DNA from: Flavobacteriales bacterium
GTDB lineage: Bacteria > Bacteroidota > Bacteroidia > Flavobacteriales > BACL11
Reading direction: 5' to 3'
Assembly: GCA_002697625.1 (NCBI GenBank)
Contig: NZWX01000041.1
Coordinates: 63,108-97,102, forward strand
Length of the DNA stretch: 33,995 bases
Shown here one piece after another: positions 7,471-16,235 of the stretch; the stretch's first letter is position 1, and the number at the start of each line of letters is the position of its first letter. The position numbers were made by a program, and so were the translations under genes. Under the pieces are notes generated by a model. The model ran no database searches and was not told where the DNA came from. It saw only the letters and a list, made by a program, of their open reading frames with translations.

Positions 7471-8964
7471 ATGAGTATAAAATCTTTTTTAAGCCTTCCT
7501 TTCGCTAATTATATTGTTTTAAAAAACAGAAAATGGAAAAACAATGCGATAAAAACTCAAAACAAGGTGTTGAAAAACCTGATTAGATCAGCTGAAAAAA
7601 CAGAGTTTGGAAAAGATCATTCATTTTCAGAAATAAAAAATTATGTTGATTTTAAAAAACGGGTTCCTGTTAGAGGTTATGAAGATTTATTAGGTTATAT
7701 TGAAAAGGTTAAGATTGGAGAAGAGAATATTCTTTGGCCTAACAAGCCTATTTATTTCTGTAAAACATCGGGTACAACCTCGGGGACAAAATATATTCCA
7801 ATAAGCAAGGAAAGTATGTCAAACCATATAATAGCGGCTAGAGACGCTATTTTGTCATATATTTCTGAGACAAAAAACACCTCCATTGTAAAAGGAAAGA
7901 TGATTTTTTTACAAGGTAGTCCTGTTTTAGAAAAAACAGGAGATATTCTAACGGGTAGGCTTTCTGGTATTGTTGCTCATCACATTCCTTCTTATTTAAG
8001 AAAAAACAGACTTCCGTCATTTGAAACAAACTGTATTGACGATTGGGAAGAAAAAATAGATCTAATTGTAAAAGAAACTCTTACGCAGAAGATGAGCTTA
8101 ATTTCTGGAATTCCTCCATGGGTACAAATGTATTTTGAAAAGTTACAAGAAAAAACTGGTAAGCTTATAAAAGATGTTTTCCCTAACTTTGATTTATTTA
8201 TTTATGGTGGTGTAAGTTTTGATCCCTATAAGAAGGGTTTTGAGAAAATAATTGGGAAAAAAGTAGATGGGGTGGAGTTGTACCCCGCTTCAGAGGGATT
8301 TATTGCTTATCAAGACTCTCAAAAAGATTGTGGTATGTTGCTGTGTGTAAATCATGGTATCTTTTATGAGTTTATTCCTTCTGATGAGTTTTTTATTGAA
8401 AAACCAACCCGAATTTCTTTAAGAGATGTGGAGCTGGGTGTAAACTATGTTATTATTTTAAACACTAACGCTGGTCTGTGGGGGTATAATATTGGAGATA
8501 CTATAAAATTTGTAAATCTTAATCCTTTTAGGATCGTTGTTACCGGAAGAATAAAACATTTCACATCCGCATTTGGAGAGCATATAATTGCAGAAGAGGT
8601 GGAGAAAAGCTTAAATCTTACTTTGGAAAAATTTCAGGAAGAGGTAAGTGAGGTTCATCTTGCTCCACAAGTAAACCCCAAAAACAGCCTGCCTTATCAT
8701 GAGTGGTTTATAGAGTTTGGAAAAGATGTGAAGGATTTGGAGTCTTTTTCTGTATGTTTAGATGAAAATCTTCAAAGCCTTAACTCATATTATAAAGATT
8801 TAATTAGTGGAAATGTGTTAAGGACGTTAAAAATTACACCATTAAAAAAAGACAGTTTTAGAAATTATATGAAATCAATTGGTAAACTGGGCGGCCAAAA
8901 CAAGGTTCCCAGATTATCAAATGATAGAAAAATTGCAGATGAATTATCTAAATATAAACTATAG
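7471..8964 (+). CDS. GH3-family acyl-adenylate amide synthetase-like protein
   Basis: This 497-residue protein belongs to the GH3 branch of the adenylate-forming (ANL) superfamily. In plants these enzymes join jasmonate or auxin to amino acids; the role in Bacteroidota is not established. The nucleotide-binding loop KTSGTTSGTKYIPIS is at about residues 98-112. A YPASEGFIAYQ block near residue 272 and TGRIKHFTSAFGEHI near 356-370 match the later ANL motifs. The length is within the family range, and no signal peptide or membrane helix is seen. It lies 2 bp after the M23 gene and overlaps dxr by 1 bp. The operon context suggests an envelope or lipid role, but this is inference. Confidence 0.88.
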   Translation: MSIKSFLSLPFANYIVLKNRKWKNNAIKTQNKVLKNLIRSAEKTEFGKDHSFSEIKNYVDFKKRVPVRGYEDLLGYIEKVKIGEENILWPNKPIYFCKTSGTTSGTKYIPISKESMSNHIIAARDAILSYISETKNTSIVKGKMIFLQGSPVLEKTGDILTGRLSGIVAHHIPSYLRKNRLPSFETNCIDDWEEKIDLIVKETLTQKMSLISGIPPWVQMYFEKLQEKTGKLIKDVFPNFDLFIYGGVSFDPYKKGFEKIIGKKVDGVELYPASEGFIAYQDSQKDCGMLLCVNHGIFYEFIPSDEFFIEKPTRISLRDVELGVNYVIILNTNAGLWGYNIGDTIKFVNLNPFRIVVTGRIKHFTSAFGEHIIAEEVEKSLNLTLEKFQEEVSEVHLAPQVNPKNSLPYHEWFIEFGKDVKDLESFSVCLDENLQSLNSYYKDLISGNVLRTLKITPLKKDSFRNYMKSIGKLGGQNKVPRLSNDRKIADELSKYKL

Positions 8965-10121
8965 TGGAAATTAAGAAAAAACATATTGCTATTTTAGGCT
9001 CAACAGGGTCAATAGGGGTACAATCCCTAGAAGTTATTAACGCGCATCCTAACAGGTTTGTTGTAGAGGTTTTAACAGCAAATAATAATTCTGATTTGTT
9101 GATTAGTCAAGCTAGAAAATATAAACCCAATATTGTTGTTATTGCTAATGATAATAAATACAAGGAGGTAAATGACGCTTTATTTGATTTAGGAATAAAG
9201 GTTTTTTCTGGTCAGAAATCACTAGAAGAGGTGGTGGAAAATGAAAATATTGATGTTGTGCTTACCGCTTTAGTTGGGTATTCTGGTTTAAAGCCAACTA
9301 TAAAAGCGATAAAATCTGGAAAAAACATTGCTCTAGCGAATAAAGAAACCTTAGTGGTGGCTGGTGATTTAGTTACAAAATTATGTCATCAGTATGGAAC
9401 ACAAATATCCCCGGTTGATTCAGAACACTCTGCTATTTTTCAGTGTTTGGTAGGTGAGGGTTTCAATCCTATTGAAAAAATTTATTTAACAGCCTCTGGA
9501 GGCCCCTTCAGGGGAAGAGTGAGAGAAGAACTTTTAAACATCACAAAAGAACAAGCTTTAAAACACCCCAATTGGGATATGGGAGCTAAAATAACAATTG
9601 ATTCGGCCACCATGATGAATAAAGGTTTGGAGGTTATAGAAGCAAAATGGTTGTTTAACTTAAAACCCGAACAGATTGACGTTGTTGTTCATCCTCAGTC
9701 TATTGTTCATTCTGCTGTACAATTTACTGACGGATCTGTAATTGCTCAATTGGGAGTTCCAGATATGAAACTGCCAATACAATACGCGTTAGGGTTTCCT
9801 GAAAGATTAGAAAATAATTTTAAACGATTTAGTTTTTTGGATTATCCTGAATTAACTTTTGAAGAACCTGATTTTGAAACTTTTAAAAACTTAAGTCTTG
9901 CGTATTCTACAATGAAAAAAGGAGGTAATACACCTTGCGTTTTAAATGCTGCAAACGAAATAGTGGTAGACGCTTTTCTTAATGATAAAGTTGGTTTTTT
10001 ATATATGTCAGATGTAATAGAAAATTGTATAGAAAAGATTACTTTTGTAAAAAATCCGACATTAGAAGATTACATACAAACAGATTTAGAAACGAGAATT
10101 TTAGCAAAGGAATTGTTATAG
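8964..10121 (+). CDS. dxr: 1-deoxy-D-xylulose 5-phosphate reductoisomerase
   Basis: Dxr (385 residues, cytoplasmic) makes 2-C-methyl-D-erythritol 4-phosphate from DXP with NADPH, the committed step of the MEP isoprenoid pathway. The NADPH loop GSTGSIG is at residues 12-18. The metal and substrate residues Asp152, Ser153 and Glu154 are in PVDSEHSAIFQ, and Glu223 is in MNKGLEVIEA. The flexible loop HPNWDMGAKITIDSATM is also present. Translation starts at a GTG whose first base is the last base of the GH3 stop (ATAGTG), an efficient coupling arrangement. rseP follows with no gap, a common neighbour pair across bacteria. Confidence 0.97.
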   Translation: MEIKKKHIAILGSTGSIGVQSLEVINAHPNRFVVEVLTANNNSDLLISQARKYKPNIVVIANDNKYKEVNDALFDLGIKVFSGQKSLEEVVENENIDVVLTALVGYSGLKPTIKAIKSGKNIALANKETLVVAGDLVTKLCHQYGTQISPVDSEHSAIFQCLVGEGFNPIEKIYLTASGGPFRGRVREELLNITKEQALKHPNWDMGAKITIDSATMMNKGLEVIEAKWLFNLKPEQIDVVVHPQSIVHSAVQFTDGSVIAQLGVPDMKLPIQYALGFPERLENNFKRFSFLDYPELTFEEPDFETFKNLSLAYSTMKKGGNTPCVLNAANEIVVDAFLNDKVGFLYMSDVIENCIEKITFVKNPTLEDYIQTDLETRILAKELL

Positions 10122-11435
10122 ATGGAAATACTTATAAAAGCTCTTCAACTTATTTTAAGTTTATCAATATTAGTTGTTCTACATGAATTAGGACATTTTA
10201 TACCCGCTCGACTTTTTAAAACTAGAGTAGAAAAATTTTACCTGTTTTTTGATCCTTGGTTTTCTTTAGTGAAAAAGAAAATTGGGAACACAGAATATGG
10301 GATAGGGTGGTTGCCTCTTGGTGGATATGTAAAAATCTCTGGTATGATAGACGAGAGTATGGATAAAGATCAAATGAAAAAAGATCCTGAACCGTGGGAG
10401 TTTAGAGCAAAGCCAGCTTGGCAAAGACTGATAATAATGTTGGGGGGGGTTACTGTAAATCTACTTTTAGGTATTTTTATTTATTCCATGACTTTATATG
10501 TTTGGAATGACACTTATTTAAAAAACGACAATGTTGTTAATGGGGTAATTTGTAGTGATTTCGCTAAAGAAATTGGTTTTAAAGATGGGGATAAAATTAT
10601 TGCTGTGGATGGGTTGGGTGTTGATAGATTTATGGACATCAGTAAAAACATGGTTTTAAGAGATGATTCTTTTATCGTTGATGTTTTAAGAGGAGAAGCG
10701 TTTGAGAGGGTGGAAATTGGTGATAATTTTATTAAACATTGGAAAAATAGTGGTAAAAAACTTCTTTTTAGCCCAAGAACAAATGTGGAAGTTGCATCTA
10801 TAGAGAAAAATTCATCCTCAGAAAAAGCAGGAATATTGCCTGGAGACGTGTTGCTTTCTATAAACGGTGTGGAAACAGAATTTTTTGATGATTTTAGAAA
10901 AGAGTTGTTGAAAAACAAATCTGAGGTTATTTCACTAGGACTGGATAGAAACGGGAATTATAAAACTGTTCAGTTGGAGGTTTCTGAAAACGGAACAATT
11001 GGGTTTGTCTTAAACCACAATTTGCAGTATTCTGTAGAAAAGTTTGGGTTTTTTGAATCATTCCCCGCTGGGTATAATTTAGCTATGTCTCGATTGGGAG
11101 AATATATAAGTCAATTTGCTTTAATTTTTAACACAGATAATGATTTGGCTGGTGAAATGGGTGGTTTTGGAGCTATTGGTAATATGTTTCCATCTGAGTG
11201 GGATTGGCACAGGTTTTGGGATCTAACAGCGTTCTTGTCTTTAATGTTGGCATTTATGAATTTATTACCCATACCCGCCTTAGATGGTGGTCATGTGGTG
11301 TTTTTGTTGTATGAAATAGTGGTGAGAAAACCTGCTCCAGAAAAGGTTATGGAGTACGCTCAAATTACTGGAATGATTATTTTATTTTCGTTGTTAATTT
11401 TTGCAAACGGAAATGATATTTTAAGAATGTTTTGA
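10122..11435 (+). CDS. rseP: Site-2 protease RseP (M50 zinc metalloprotease)
   Basis: RseP (437 residues) is an inner-membrane protease that cuts membrane-bound anti-sigma factors and remnant signal peptides. The zinc site HELGH is at residues 21-25 in the first membrane helix. GWLPLGGYVKISG follows near residues 66-78. One or two PDZ-like regions lie in the middle, with one around residues 220-290 (SSSEKAGILPGDVLLSING). The third zinc ligand region, NLLPIPALDGGHV, is near the C terminus. All catalytic parts are intact. The gene abuts dxr and is followed at once by the antiporter gene, so the three are almost certainly co-transcribed. Confidence 0.96.
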   Translation: MEILIKALQLILSLSILVVLHELGHFIPARLFKTRVEKFYLFFDPWFSLVKKKIGNTEYGIGWLPLGGYVKISGMIDESMDKDQMKKDPEPWEFRAKPAWQRLIIMLGGVTVNLLLGIFIYSMTLYVWNDTYLKNDNVVNGVICSDFAKEIGFKDGDKIIAVDGLGVDRFMDISKNMVLRDDSFIVDVLRGEAFERVEIGDNFIKHWKNSGKKLLFSPRTNVEVASIEKNSSSEKAGILPGDVLLSINGVETEFFDDFRKELLKNKSEVISLGLDRNGNYKTVQLEVSENGTIGFVLNHNLQYSVEKFGFFESFPAGYNLAMSRLGEYISQFALIFNTDNDLAGEMGGFGAIGNMFPSEWDWHRFWDLTAFLSLMLAFMNLLPIPALDGGHVVFLLYEIVVRKPAPEKVMEYAQITGMIILFSLLIFANGNDILRMF

Positions 11436-12701
11436 GTGTTAGAGGTCTTGTCTACATATCATTATATTATAATTTTTTCTTCAGTAATTATTGTTTCTTA
11501 TTTTTTTAGTTCTTTTTCTAAAAAATCAGGAGTTCCTTCAGTTTTAATGTTAATTGCTTTGGGGATAATTGTAAATATTTACATTCCGTTCCAGGATAGG
11601 TTTGGTTTTATATTAGAGGTTCTGGGGACGGTTGGTTTAATTTTAATTGTTTTAGATGGCGCTTTGGGGTTAAAGTTGTTAAGAAGTAAAACAGGAATTA
11701 TATTAAAATCTTTATTTGTAAGTTTAATAACGCTTGTGGGAACCTCATATATTTCTGCTTTGTTTTTATATTATTTTTTTGACCTTCCAATTATTCATTC
11801 TCTGCTCCTAACCGTCCCTCTTTCTATTTTAAGTTCTGCGATTTTATTACCTTCTATCGATTCTGTAGAAGAAAAGAAAAGAGAGTTTCTTATTTATGAA
11901 AGCACCTTTTCAGATATTATTGGGATAATCGTTTTTGTTACAACTTTAAGTTTTATTAATCCAACAACAGAAAGTAGTGAGGTCTATGGTTTTATTGTGA
12001 GTGACCTTATAGGGACCACCGTCTTTTCTATTGTCATTTCTTGTTTTTTGATTTATCTCTTCCAAAAATTAAAGGGGCAAGCTAAGTTGTTTTTACTTAT
12101 TTCTGTTTTAATGATTTTATATGCTTTTGGAGAAATGTTAAACCTTTCTTCATTAATTATAATTTTAATGTTCGGTTTGATAATTAATAATTATAAATTG
12201 TTTTTTAGGGGGGTGTTTTTTAAACTTATTGATGATGATGAAAAAATATCTGAAATCATTGACGATTTTAAAATTGTAACATTAGAATCTGCTTTTGTGG
12301 TACGAACTTTCTTTTTTATTTTATTTGGTTGGTCTATAAAAATTAGTGATTTGTTTGATTTAAAGTCTTTTTTAATTGGATTGTCTATTGTTACTGTTAT
12401 TTACTTGGTTCGATCAATTACTCTTTTTGTCTTTTCTGGAACCTTTAGGTTTAACAAAATATTGCCCGAACTGTTTTTAGCGCCAAGGGGTTTGTTAACA
12501 ATTTTATTATTTTATGCTATTCCTAAAAACTTAATTGAGTCTGATATAAATTTTGAAGGGGTTTTCTTATATGTAATTATTATTTGTTGTTTGGTTATGA
12601 CCTTGGTTTTAATAAGTGAAAAGAAAAAATTAGAGATTCAAGAAGCAGAGGATTTTGAAATATTAGATCCTGTTGACAAAGAAGAGGAGTTGGTAAAATA
12701 G
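11436..12701 (+). CDS. Cation/proton antiporter of the CPA family (NhaP-like)
   Basis: This 421-residue integral membrane protein has about 12 hydrophobic segments and a short acidic cytoplasmic tail. The ion-site helix is recognisable at about residues 150-160, where ESTFSDIIGI resembles the ESxxND motif of CPA1 exchangers such as NhaP, with Ser-Asp in place of Asn-Asp. APRGLLTILLFYAIP near residue 350 matches the conserved arginine helix. Sodium or potassium in exchange for protons is the expected activity; the substrate cannot be told from sequence alone. The start is GTG at 11436, immediately after the rseP TGA. Last gene of the M23-GH3-dxr-rseP operon. Confidence 0.82.
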   Translation: MLEVLSTYHYIIIFSSVIIVSYFFSSFSKKSGVPSVLMLIALGIIVNIYIPFQDRFGFILEVLGTVGLILIVLDGALGLKLLRSKTGIILKSLFVSLITLVGTSYISALFLYYFFDLPIIHSLLLTVPLSILSSAILLPSIDSVEEKKREFLIYESTFSDIIGIIVFVTTLSFINPTTESSEVYGFIVSDLIGTTVFSIVISCFLIYLFQKLKGQAKLFLLISVLMILYAFGEMLNLSSLIIILMFGLIINNYKLFFRGVFFKLIDDDEKISEIIDDFKIVTLESAFVVRTFFFILFGWSIKISDLFDLKSFLIGLSIVTVIYLVRSITLFVFSGTFRFNKILPELFLAPRGLLTILLFYAIPKNLIESDINFEGVFLYVIIICCLVMTLVLISEKKKLEIQEAEDFEILDPVDKEEELVK

Positions 12702-12740
12702 AACAAAAAGGATGAAAAAAACTCTAATAAAACAAAAGTC

Positions 12741-12773
12741 TTGAATAGAGGTCTACAGTTTTTTCTATTTTTG
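12741..12773 (+). promoter_or_regulatory. Probable promoter of the ALDH7 gene
   Basis: TATTTTTG at 12766-12773 matches the Bacteroidota -7 element TAnnTTTG, and a TTG at 12741-12743 lies 22 bp upstream. The predicted start of transcription is about 20-25 nt before the ATG at 12802. Confidence 0.5.
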
Positions 12774-12801
12774 TAACTTTATTTTATAAAAACAATTGAC
12801 A

Positions 12802-14334
12802 ATGATAGATATTAAAAATTCTTTAAAAACATTAGGTATAAAAAAAATAAACAATGGTAGTTCAACTGGTCGCGAATCTTTTGGTGGAGGGGAACACATT
12901 TCGTCATTCTCTCCTGTTGATGGAAGCTTGATTGCTAAGGTGACCTATACCACTCCTGAAGAGTATGAAAAAGTGTTACAGATCGCAACTTCTGCTTTTA
13001 AAGAGTGGAGGTTAAAACCGGCTCCCCTTAGAGGGGAAATTGTCCGTCAGTATGGAGAAAAGTTAAGAAAATATAAACAAGCTTTGGGAGAACTGGTTTC
13101 TTATGAAATGGGGAAAAGTCTTCAAGAGGGATTAGGAGAGGTTCAAGAAATGATTGACATTTGTGATTTTGCTGTTGGCTTGTCTCGTCAATTACACGGA
13201 CTTACTATGCATTCTGAACGTCCTGGACATAGAATGTATGAGCAGTACCACCCTTTAGGGGTTGTTGGTATTATTTCTGCTTTTAATTTTCCCGTTGCTG
13301 TTTGGAATTGGAACACTGCATTAGCCTGGATATGTGGAGATACTTGTGTTTGGAAGGCCTCCGAAAAAACCCCTGTGTGTGCTGTTGCTTGTCAAAATAT
13401 TTGGAATGAAGTAGCAAAAGAAAACAGCTTGCCTGAAGGGATTTCTTGTATTATAAATGGGGATTATCGTATTGGAGAAATGATGACCAAAGATGATAGG
13501 ATTCCTTTGGTTTCTGCCACAGGATCTACAAGAATGGGAAGATCTGTTGGTGTTACGGTTGCTCAAAGGTTTGGAAAGTCTTTATTAGAATTGGGAGGAA
13601 ATAACTCAATTATTATCACTCCAGATGCTGACTTGGAAATTACTATTATTGGAGCGTTGTTTGGAGCTGTTGGTACCTGTGGACAAAGATGTACCTCTAC
13701 AAGAAGGTTGATTATTCATGATTCTATTTATGATGAGGTGAAAAATAAACTTGCTTCTGCTTATACACAATTAAAAATTGGAAACCCTTTGGATGAGGAT
13801 AATCATGTTGGCCCTCTAATTGATAAAGAAGCTGTAAACATGTATTTAAATGCTGTTGAAAAAGCAAAAGAGGAGGGGGGTGATGTTTTGGTTGAGGGAG
13901 GAGTGTTAAGCGGAAAGGGTTATGAAAGCGGGTGTTATGTAAAGCCTGTAATTATTGAGGCAAAAAACCACTTCCAAATTGTACAAGAAGAAACTTTTGC
14001 TCCTGTCCTGTATATAATGAAATATGCTGAATTAGACGAAGCTATTCAGATGCAAAACGATGTGAAACAAGGGTTGTCCTCTGCTATTATGACGACTAAT
14101 TTGCGTGAGTCTGAAAAATTCCTTTCTGCTGCGGGTTCCGATTGCGGTATTGCAAATGTCAATATTGGCACTTCGGGGGCTGAAATTGGTGGTGCTTTTG
14201 GGGGAGAAAAAGAAACCGGGGGTGGAAGAGAAAGCGGTTCGGATGCTTGGAAAATTTATATGAGAAGGCAAACTAATACTATAAACTATACTAAAGATCT
14301 TCCATTAGCGCAGGGTATAAAATTCGATTTATAA
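12802..14334 (+). CDS. amaB: Aldehyde dehydrogenase of the ALDH7 type (alpha-aminoadipate semialdehyde / piperideine-6-carboxylate dehydrogenase)
   Basis: This 510-residue NAD-dependent enzyme closely follows antiquitin (ALDH7). The catalytic Cys297 lies in CGQRCTSTRR, and the general base Glu263 in LELGGNNSIII. The C-terminal ALDH7 signatures SGAEIGGAFGGEKETGGGRE and INYTKDLPLAQGIKF are present. ALDH7 enzymes oxidise alpha-aminoadipate semialdehyde in lysine breakdown, and related aldehydes in osmolyte or stress metabolism. I use ATG 12802 (MIDIKNSLK), not the TTG two codons earlier. It is a single-gene unit with its own promoter. The symbol amaB rests on family resemblance; no other lysine-degradation gene is nearby to confirm the substrate. 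Confidence 0.9.
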   Translation: MIDIKNSLKTLGIKKINNGSSTGRESFGGGEHISSFSPVDGSLIAKVTYTTPEEYEKVLQIATSAFKEWRLKPAPLRGEIVRQYGEKLRKYKQALGELVSYEMGKSLQEGLGEVQEMIDICDFAVGLSRQLHGLTMHSERPGHRMYEQYHPLGVVGIISAFNFPVAVWNWNTALAWICGDTCVWKASEKTPVCAVACQNIWNEVAKENSLPEGISCIINGDYRIGEMMTKDDRIPLVSATGSTRMGRSVGVTVAQRFGKSLLELGGNNSIIITPDADLEITIIGALFGAVGTCGQRCTSTRRLIIHDSIYDEVKNKLASAYTQLKIGNPLDEDNHVGPLIDKEAVNMYLNAVEKAKEEGGDVLVEGGVLSGKGYESGCYVKPVIIEAKNHFQIVQEETFAPVLYIMKYAELDEAIQMQNDVKQGLSSAIMTTNLRESEKFLSAAGSDCGIANVNIGTSGAEIGGAFGGEKETGGGRESGSDAWKIYMRRQTNTINYTKDLPLAQGIKFDL

Positions 14335-14368
14335 GATTTTTGGTGTTGTTTAAACCTCTTGGGGGAAT

Positions 14369-14411
14369 ATTATGCTATGCATAATGTTTAATTTTCTTAT
14401 TTATATTTTTG
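14369..14411 (+). promoter_or_regulatory. Promoter of the beta-hydroxylase-like gene with upstream palindrome
   Basis: TATTTTTG at 14404-14411 fits the TAnnTTTG -7 element, 15 nt before the ATG at 14427. A palindrome ATTATG-N5-CATAAT lies at 14369-14385, around the -40 position, and could be an operator. No TTG is seen at the -33 position. Confidence 0.45.
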
Positions 14412-14426
14412 TAGAAAAATTAAAAC

Positions 14427-15128
14427 ATGCAAAACAATAGAAGTCGTTTGTTTAAGTTTTTCAGAGACTCTAACCTATCACTTTATAACTGTAAAATAAA
14501 AACTCCCGCTTATTTAAATTTAGAAGAATATTTTCCTGAGTATCGTGTATTAGAGGAGAGTTGGGAAGAAATTAAAGAGGAAATAGAGGGGGTTGTAAAC
14601 TCTGGAAAAAAACTTCCTAAATTTCATGAATTAGATGATGGTCAAGAACACATTTCTGACAACGATGGTTTGTCTTGGAGTTTGTTAAATTTGTTGTTGT
14701 ATGGTATGTGGCACAAAAAAAACTCAACGTTGTGCCCAAAAACAACATCTTTATTAAAAAAAATGAAGGGTGTAACAAGTGCATACTTTTCTGTTTTGTC
14801 TCCTGGAAAACATATTCCTCCTCACAAAGGGCCTTATAAAGGAATTATCAGGTATCAGCTTGCTATAAGCGTTCCTAAAAAGGGAGTGTGTAAAATAATT
14901 GTTGACGATAAAGATTTTTTTTGGGTCGAGGGAAAAAGTGTTTTGTTTGATGACACTTATACCCACGAGGTGATTAACAACACCAAAGAACATAGAATAG
15001 CTTTGTTGTTAGATATAAAAAGAAGGGTTCCTGGGTTTTGGATGAGACAATATGATAAATTTGTGTTTTTGTTGATACAATTTTTGGTAATTTTAAATAA
15101 AACTTTTAGTAAATCAAAAATTAATTAG
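14427..15128 (+). CDS. Aspartyl/asparaginyl beta-hydroxylase-domain protein
   Basis: This 233-residue protein carries the cupin-like core of the aspartyl/asparaginyl beta-hydroxylase family (Fe(II)/2-oxoglutarate oxygenases). The motif GKHIPPHKGPYKGIIRYQL (about 127-145) places iron-binding His133 beside the following conserved segment. DDTYTHEVINNT supplies the distal His180, and an HRIALLLDI strand follows, with the 2-oxoglutarate-binding arginine. Substrates of bacterial members are mostly unknown; some modify lipids or proteins. A hydrophobic stretch, FVFLLIQFLVIL (about 211-222), near the C terminus may attach it to the membrane. It has its own promoter and ends 61 bp from the convergent M28 gene. 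Confidence 0.85.
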   Translation: MQNNRSRLFKFFRDSNLSLYNCKIKTPAYLNLEEYFPEYRVLEESWEEIKEEIEGVVNSGKKLPKFHELDDGQEHISDNDGLSWSLLNLLLYGMWHKKNSTLCPKTTSLLKKMKGVTSAYFSVLSPGKHIPPHKGPYKGIIRYQLAISVPKKGVCKIIVDDKDFFWVEGKSVLFDDTYTHEVINNTKEHRIALLLDIKRRVPGFWMRQYDKFVFLLIQFLVILNKTFSKSKIN

Positions 15129-15189
15129 TTTTAATAAATCTTTCTTTTTTTAATTTTTTATAAGTATTAATTTTCACTACATTTAAATC

Positions 15190-16221
15190 TTATTGTACGT
15201 TATCTAACACGATTCTTTCTTCTCTGTTTACAACTTCCCAAGCGGTTAAAAATATAAAACGAGCTATTTTCCGGATCTTGTCAAAATCTATCTTTTCAAT
15301 AGTATCTGTTGCTTTGTGATAGTCTTCATGAATTCCGTTAAAATAAAAAATTACTGGAATGTTATTTTTAGCAAAGTTATAATGATCTGAACGATAGTAG
15401 TATCTGTTAGGGTCCTCCTCTGAATTAAAAGTGTAGTCTAACTCAAGATTAATGTGTTTTTTGTTTACTTCTTCACTTAAATTATGTAGGTCGGTACTTA
15501 ACCTGTCTGATCCTATTAAATAAACATAATTTGGTTGGGTATGAAAATCTCCTATTCTTCCAATCATATCAATGTTAAGATTACATACCGTGTTTTTTAA
15601 TGGATAGATTGGGTGGTCTGTATAATATTTGCTTCCTAAAAGTCCTTTTTCTTCGCCAGAAACAGCCATTATTAAAACTGATCTCCTTGGTCCAAACCCT
15701 TCTTTTTTAGCTAACATAAAAGCCTCTGCTATTTCCATTGCCGCAACAGTTCCGCTAGCATCATCATCTGCTCCATTAAAAATTAAACTGTCATGTTTTC
15801 CTAAATGATCATAGTGAGCTGTGATAATGATTAGTTCTTCTTTTAAATCCGATCCTTCAATATATCCTAAAACATTTTCTCCCTTAATATATTTATTTAC
15901 ACCAAGTAATTTTTTAATTATGTCAATATCACAATCATCACACTTACACAAGTGTCTTCCCTTTTTTACTCTAAATTTCTGGTAATAGGAGTTGTTTTTA
16001 TATGGCGGTATTCCTATGTTTTTAAAATGATTCATTATATATTCCGCTGCCATTTTTTGCCCTTTTTTTCCTGTTTCTCTTCCTTCTAAAGAGTCTGATG
16101 CAAGAATCGACATATGTTTATATAAATCTAATGATGTAATTGTTTGTGAAAATCTAATTTTTTCTTGACAAAACAATGATGTTGAAACAAATAGTATTAT
16201 AAAAAAAATTGGTTGTTTCAT
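15190..16221 (-). CDS. Secreted M28-family zinc aminopeptidase
   Basis: This 343-residue protein begins with a signal peptide (MKQPIFFIILFVSTSLF, cut near residue 19). It contains the M28 di-zinc centre: His136 and Asp138 in TAHYDHLG, bridging Asp152 in NGADDDASG, the Glu190-Glu191 pair in SGEEKGLLG, Asp218 in NIDMIGR, and a late His in GIHEDYHK. Aminopeptidase or carboxypeptidase action on peptides in the periplasm or outside the cell is expected. An unusual cluster, CKCDDC (Cys92, Cys94, Cys97), sits between the N-terminal region and the peptidase domain. I chose ATG 16221 because the signal peptide begins there; a Met eight codons earlier would overlap rpiB. It follows rpiB by 14 bp. Confidence 0.9.
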   Translation of the reverse strand: MKQPIFFIILFVSTSLFCQEKIRFSQTITSLDLYKHMSILASDSLEGRETGKKGQKMAAEYIMNHFKNIGIPPYKNNSYYQKFRVKKGRHLCKCDDCDIDIIKKLLGVNKYIKGENVLGYIEGSDLKEELIIITAHYDHLGKHDSLIFNGADDDASGTVAAMEIAEAFMLAKKEGFGPRRSVLIMAVSGEEKGLLGSKYYTDHPIYPLKNTVCNLNIDMIGRIGDFHTQPNYVYLIGSDRLSTDLHNLSEEVNKKHINLELDYTFNSEEDPNRYYYRSDHYNFAKNNIPVIFYFNGIHEDYHKATDTIEKIDFDKIRKIARFIFLTAWEVVNREERIVLDNVQ

Positions 16222-16235
16222 TTTTAATATTTCTT

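Noticed and set aside
12715..12766. Long imperfect inverted repeat (AAAAAACTCTA with TAGAG...TTTTTT) after the antiporter gene
   Set aside because: The loop is over 20 bases and one arm is interrupted, and it overlaps the ALDH7 promoter. It could be a weak terminator but cannot be supported.
14369..14397. ATTATG...CATAAT palindrome as a XerCD dif site
   Set aside because: Dif sites have the inner order ATAA-N6-TTAT; here the inner arms point the other way, so it is kept only as a possible operator.
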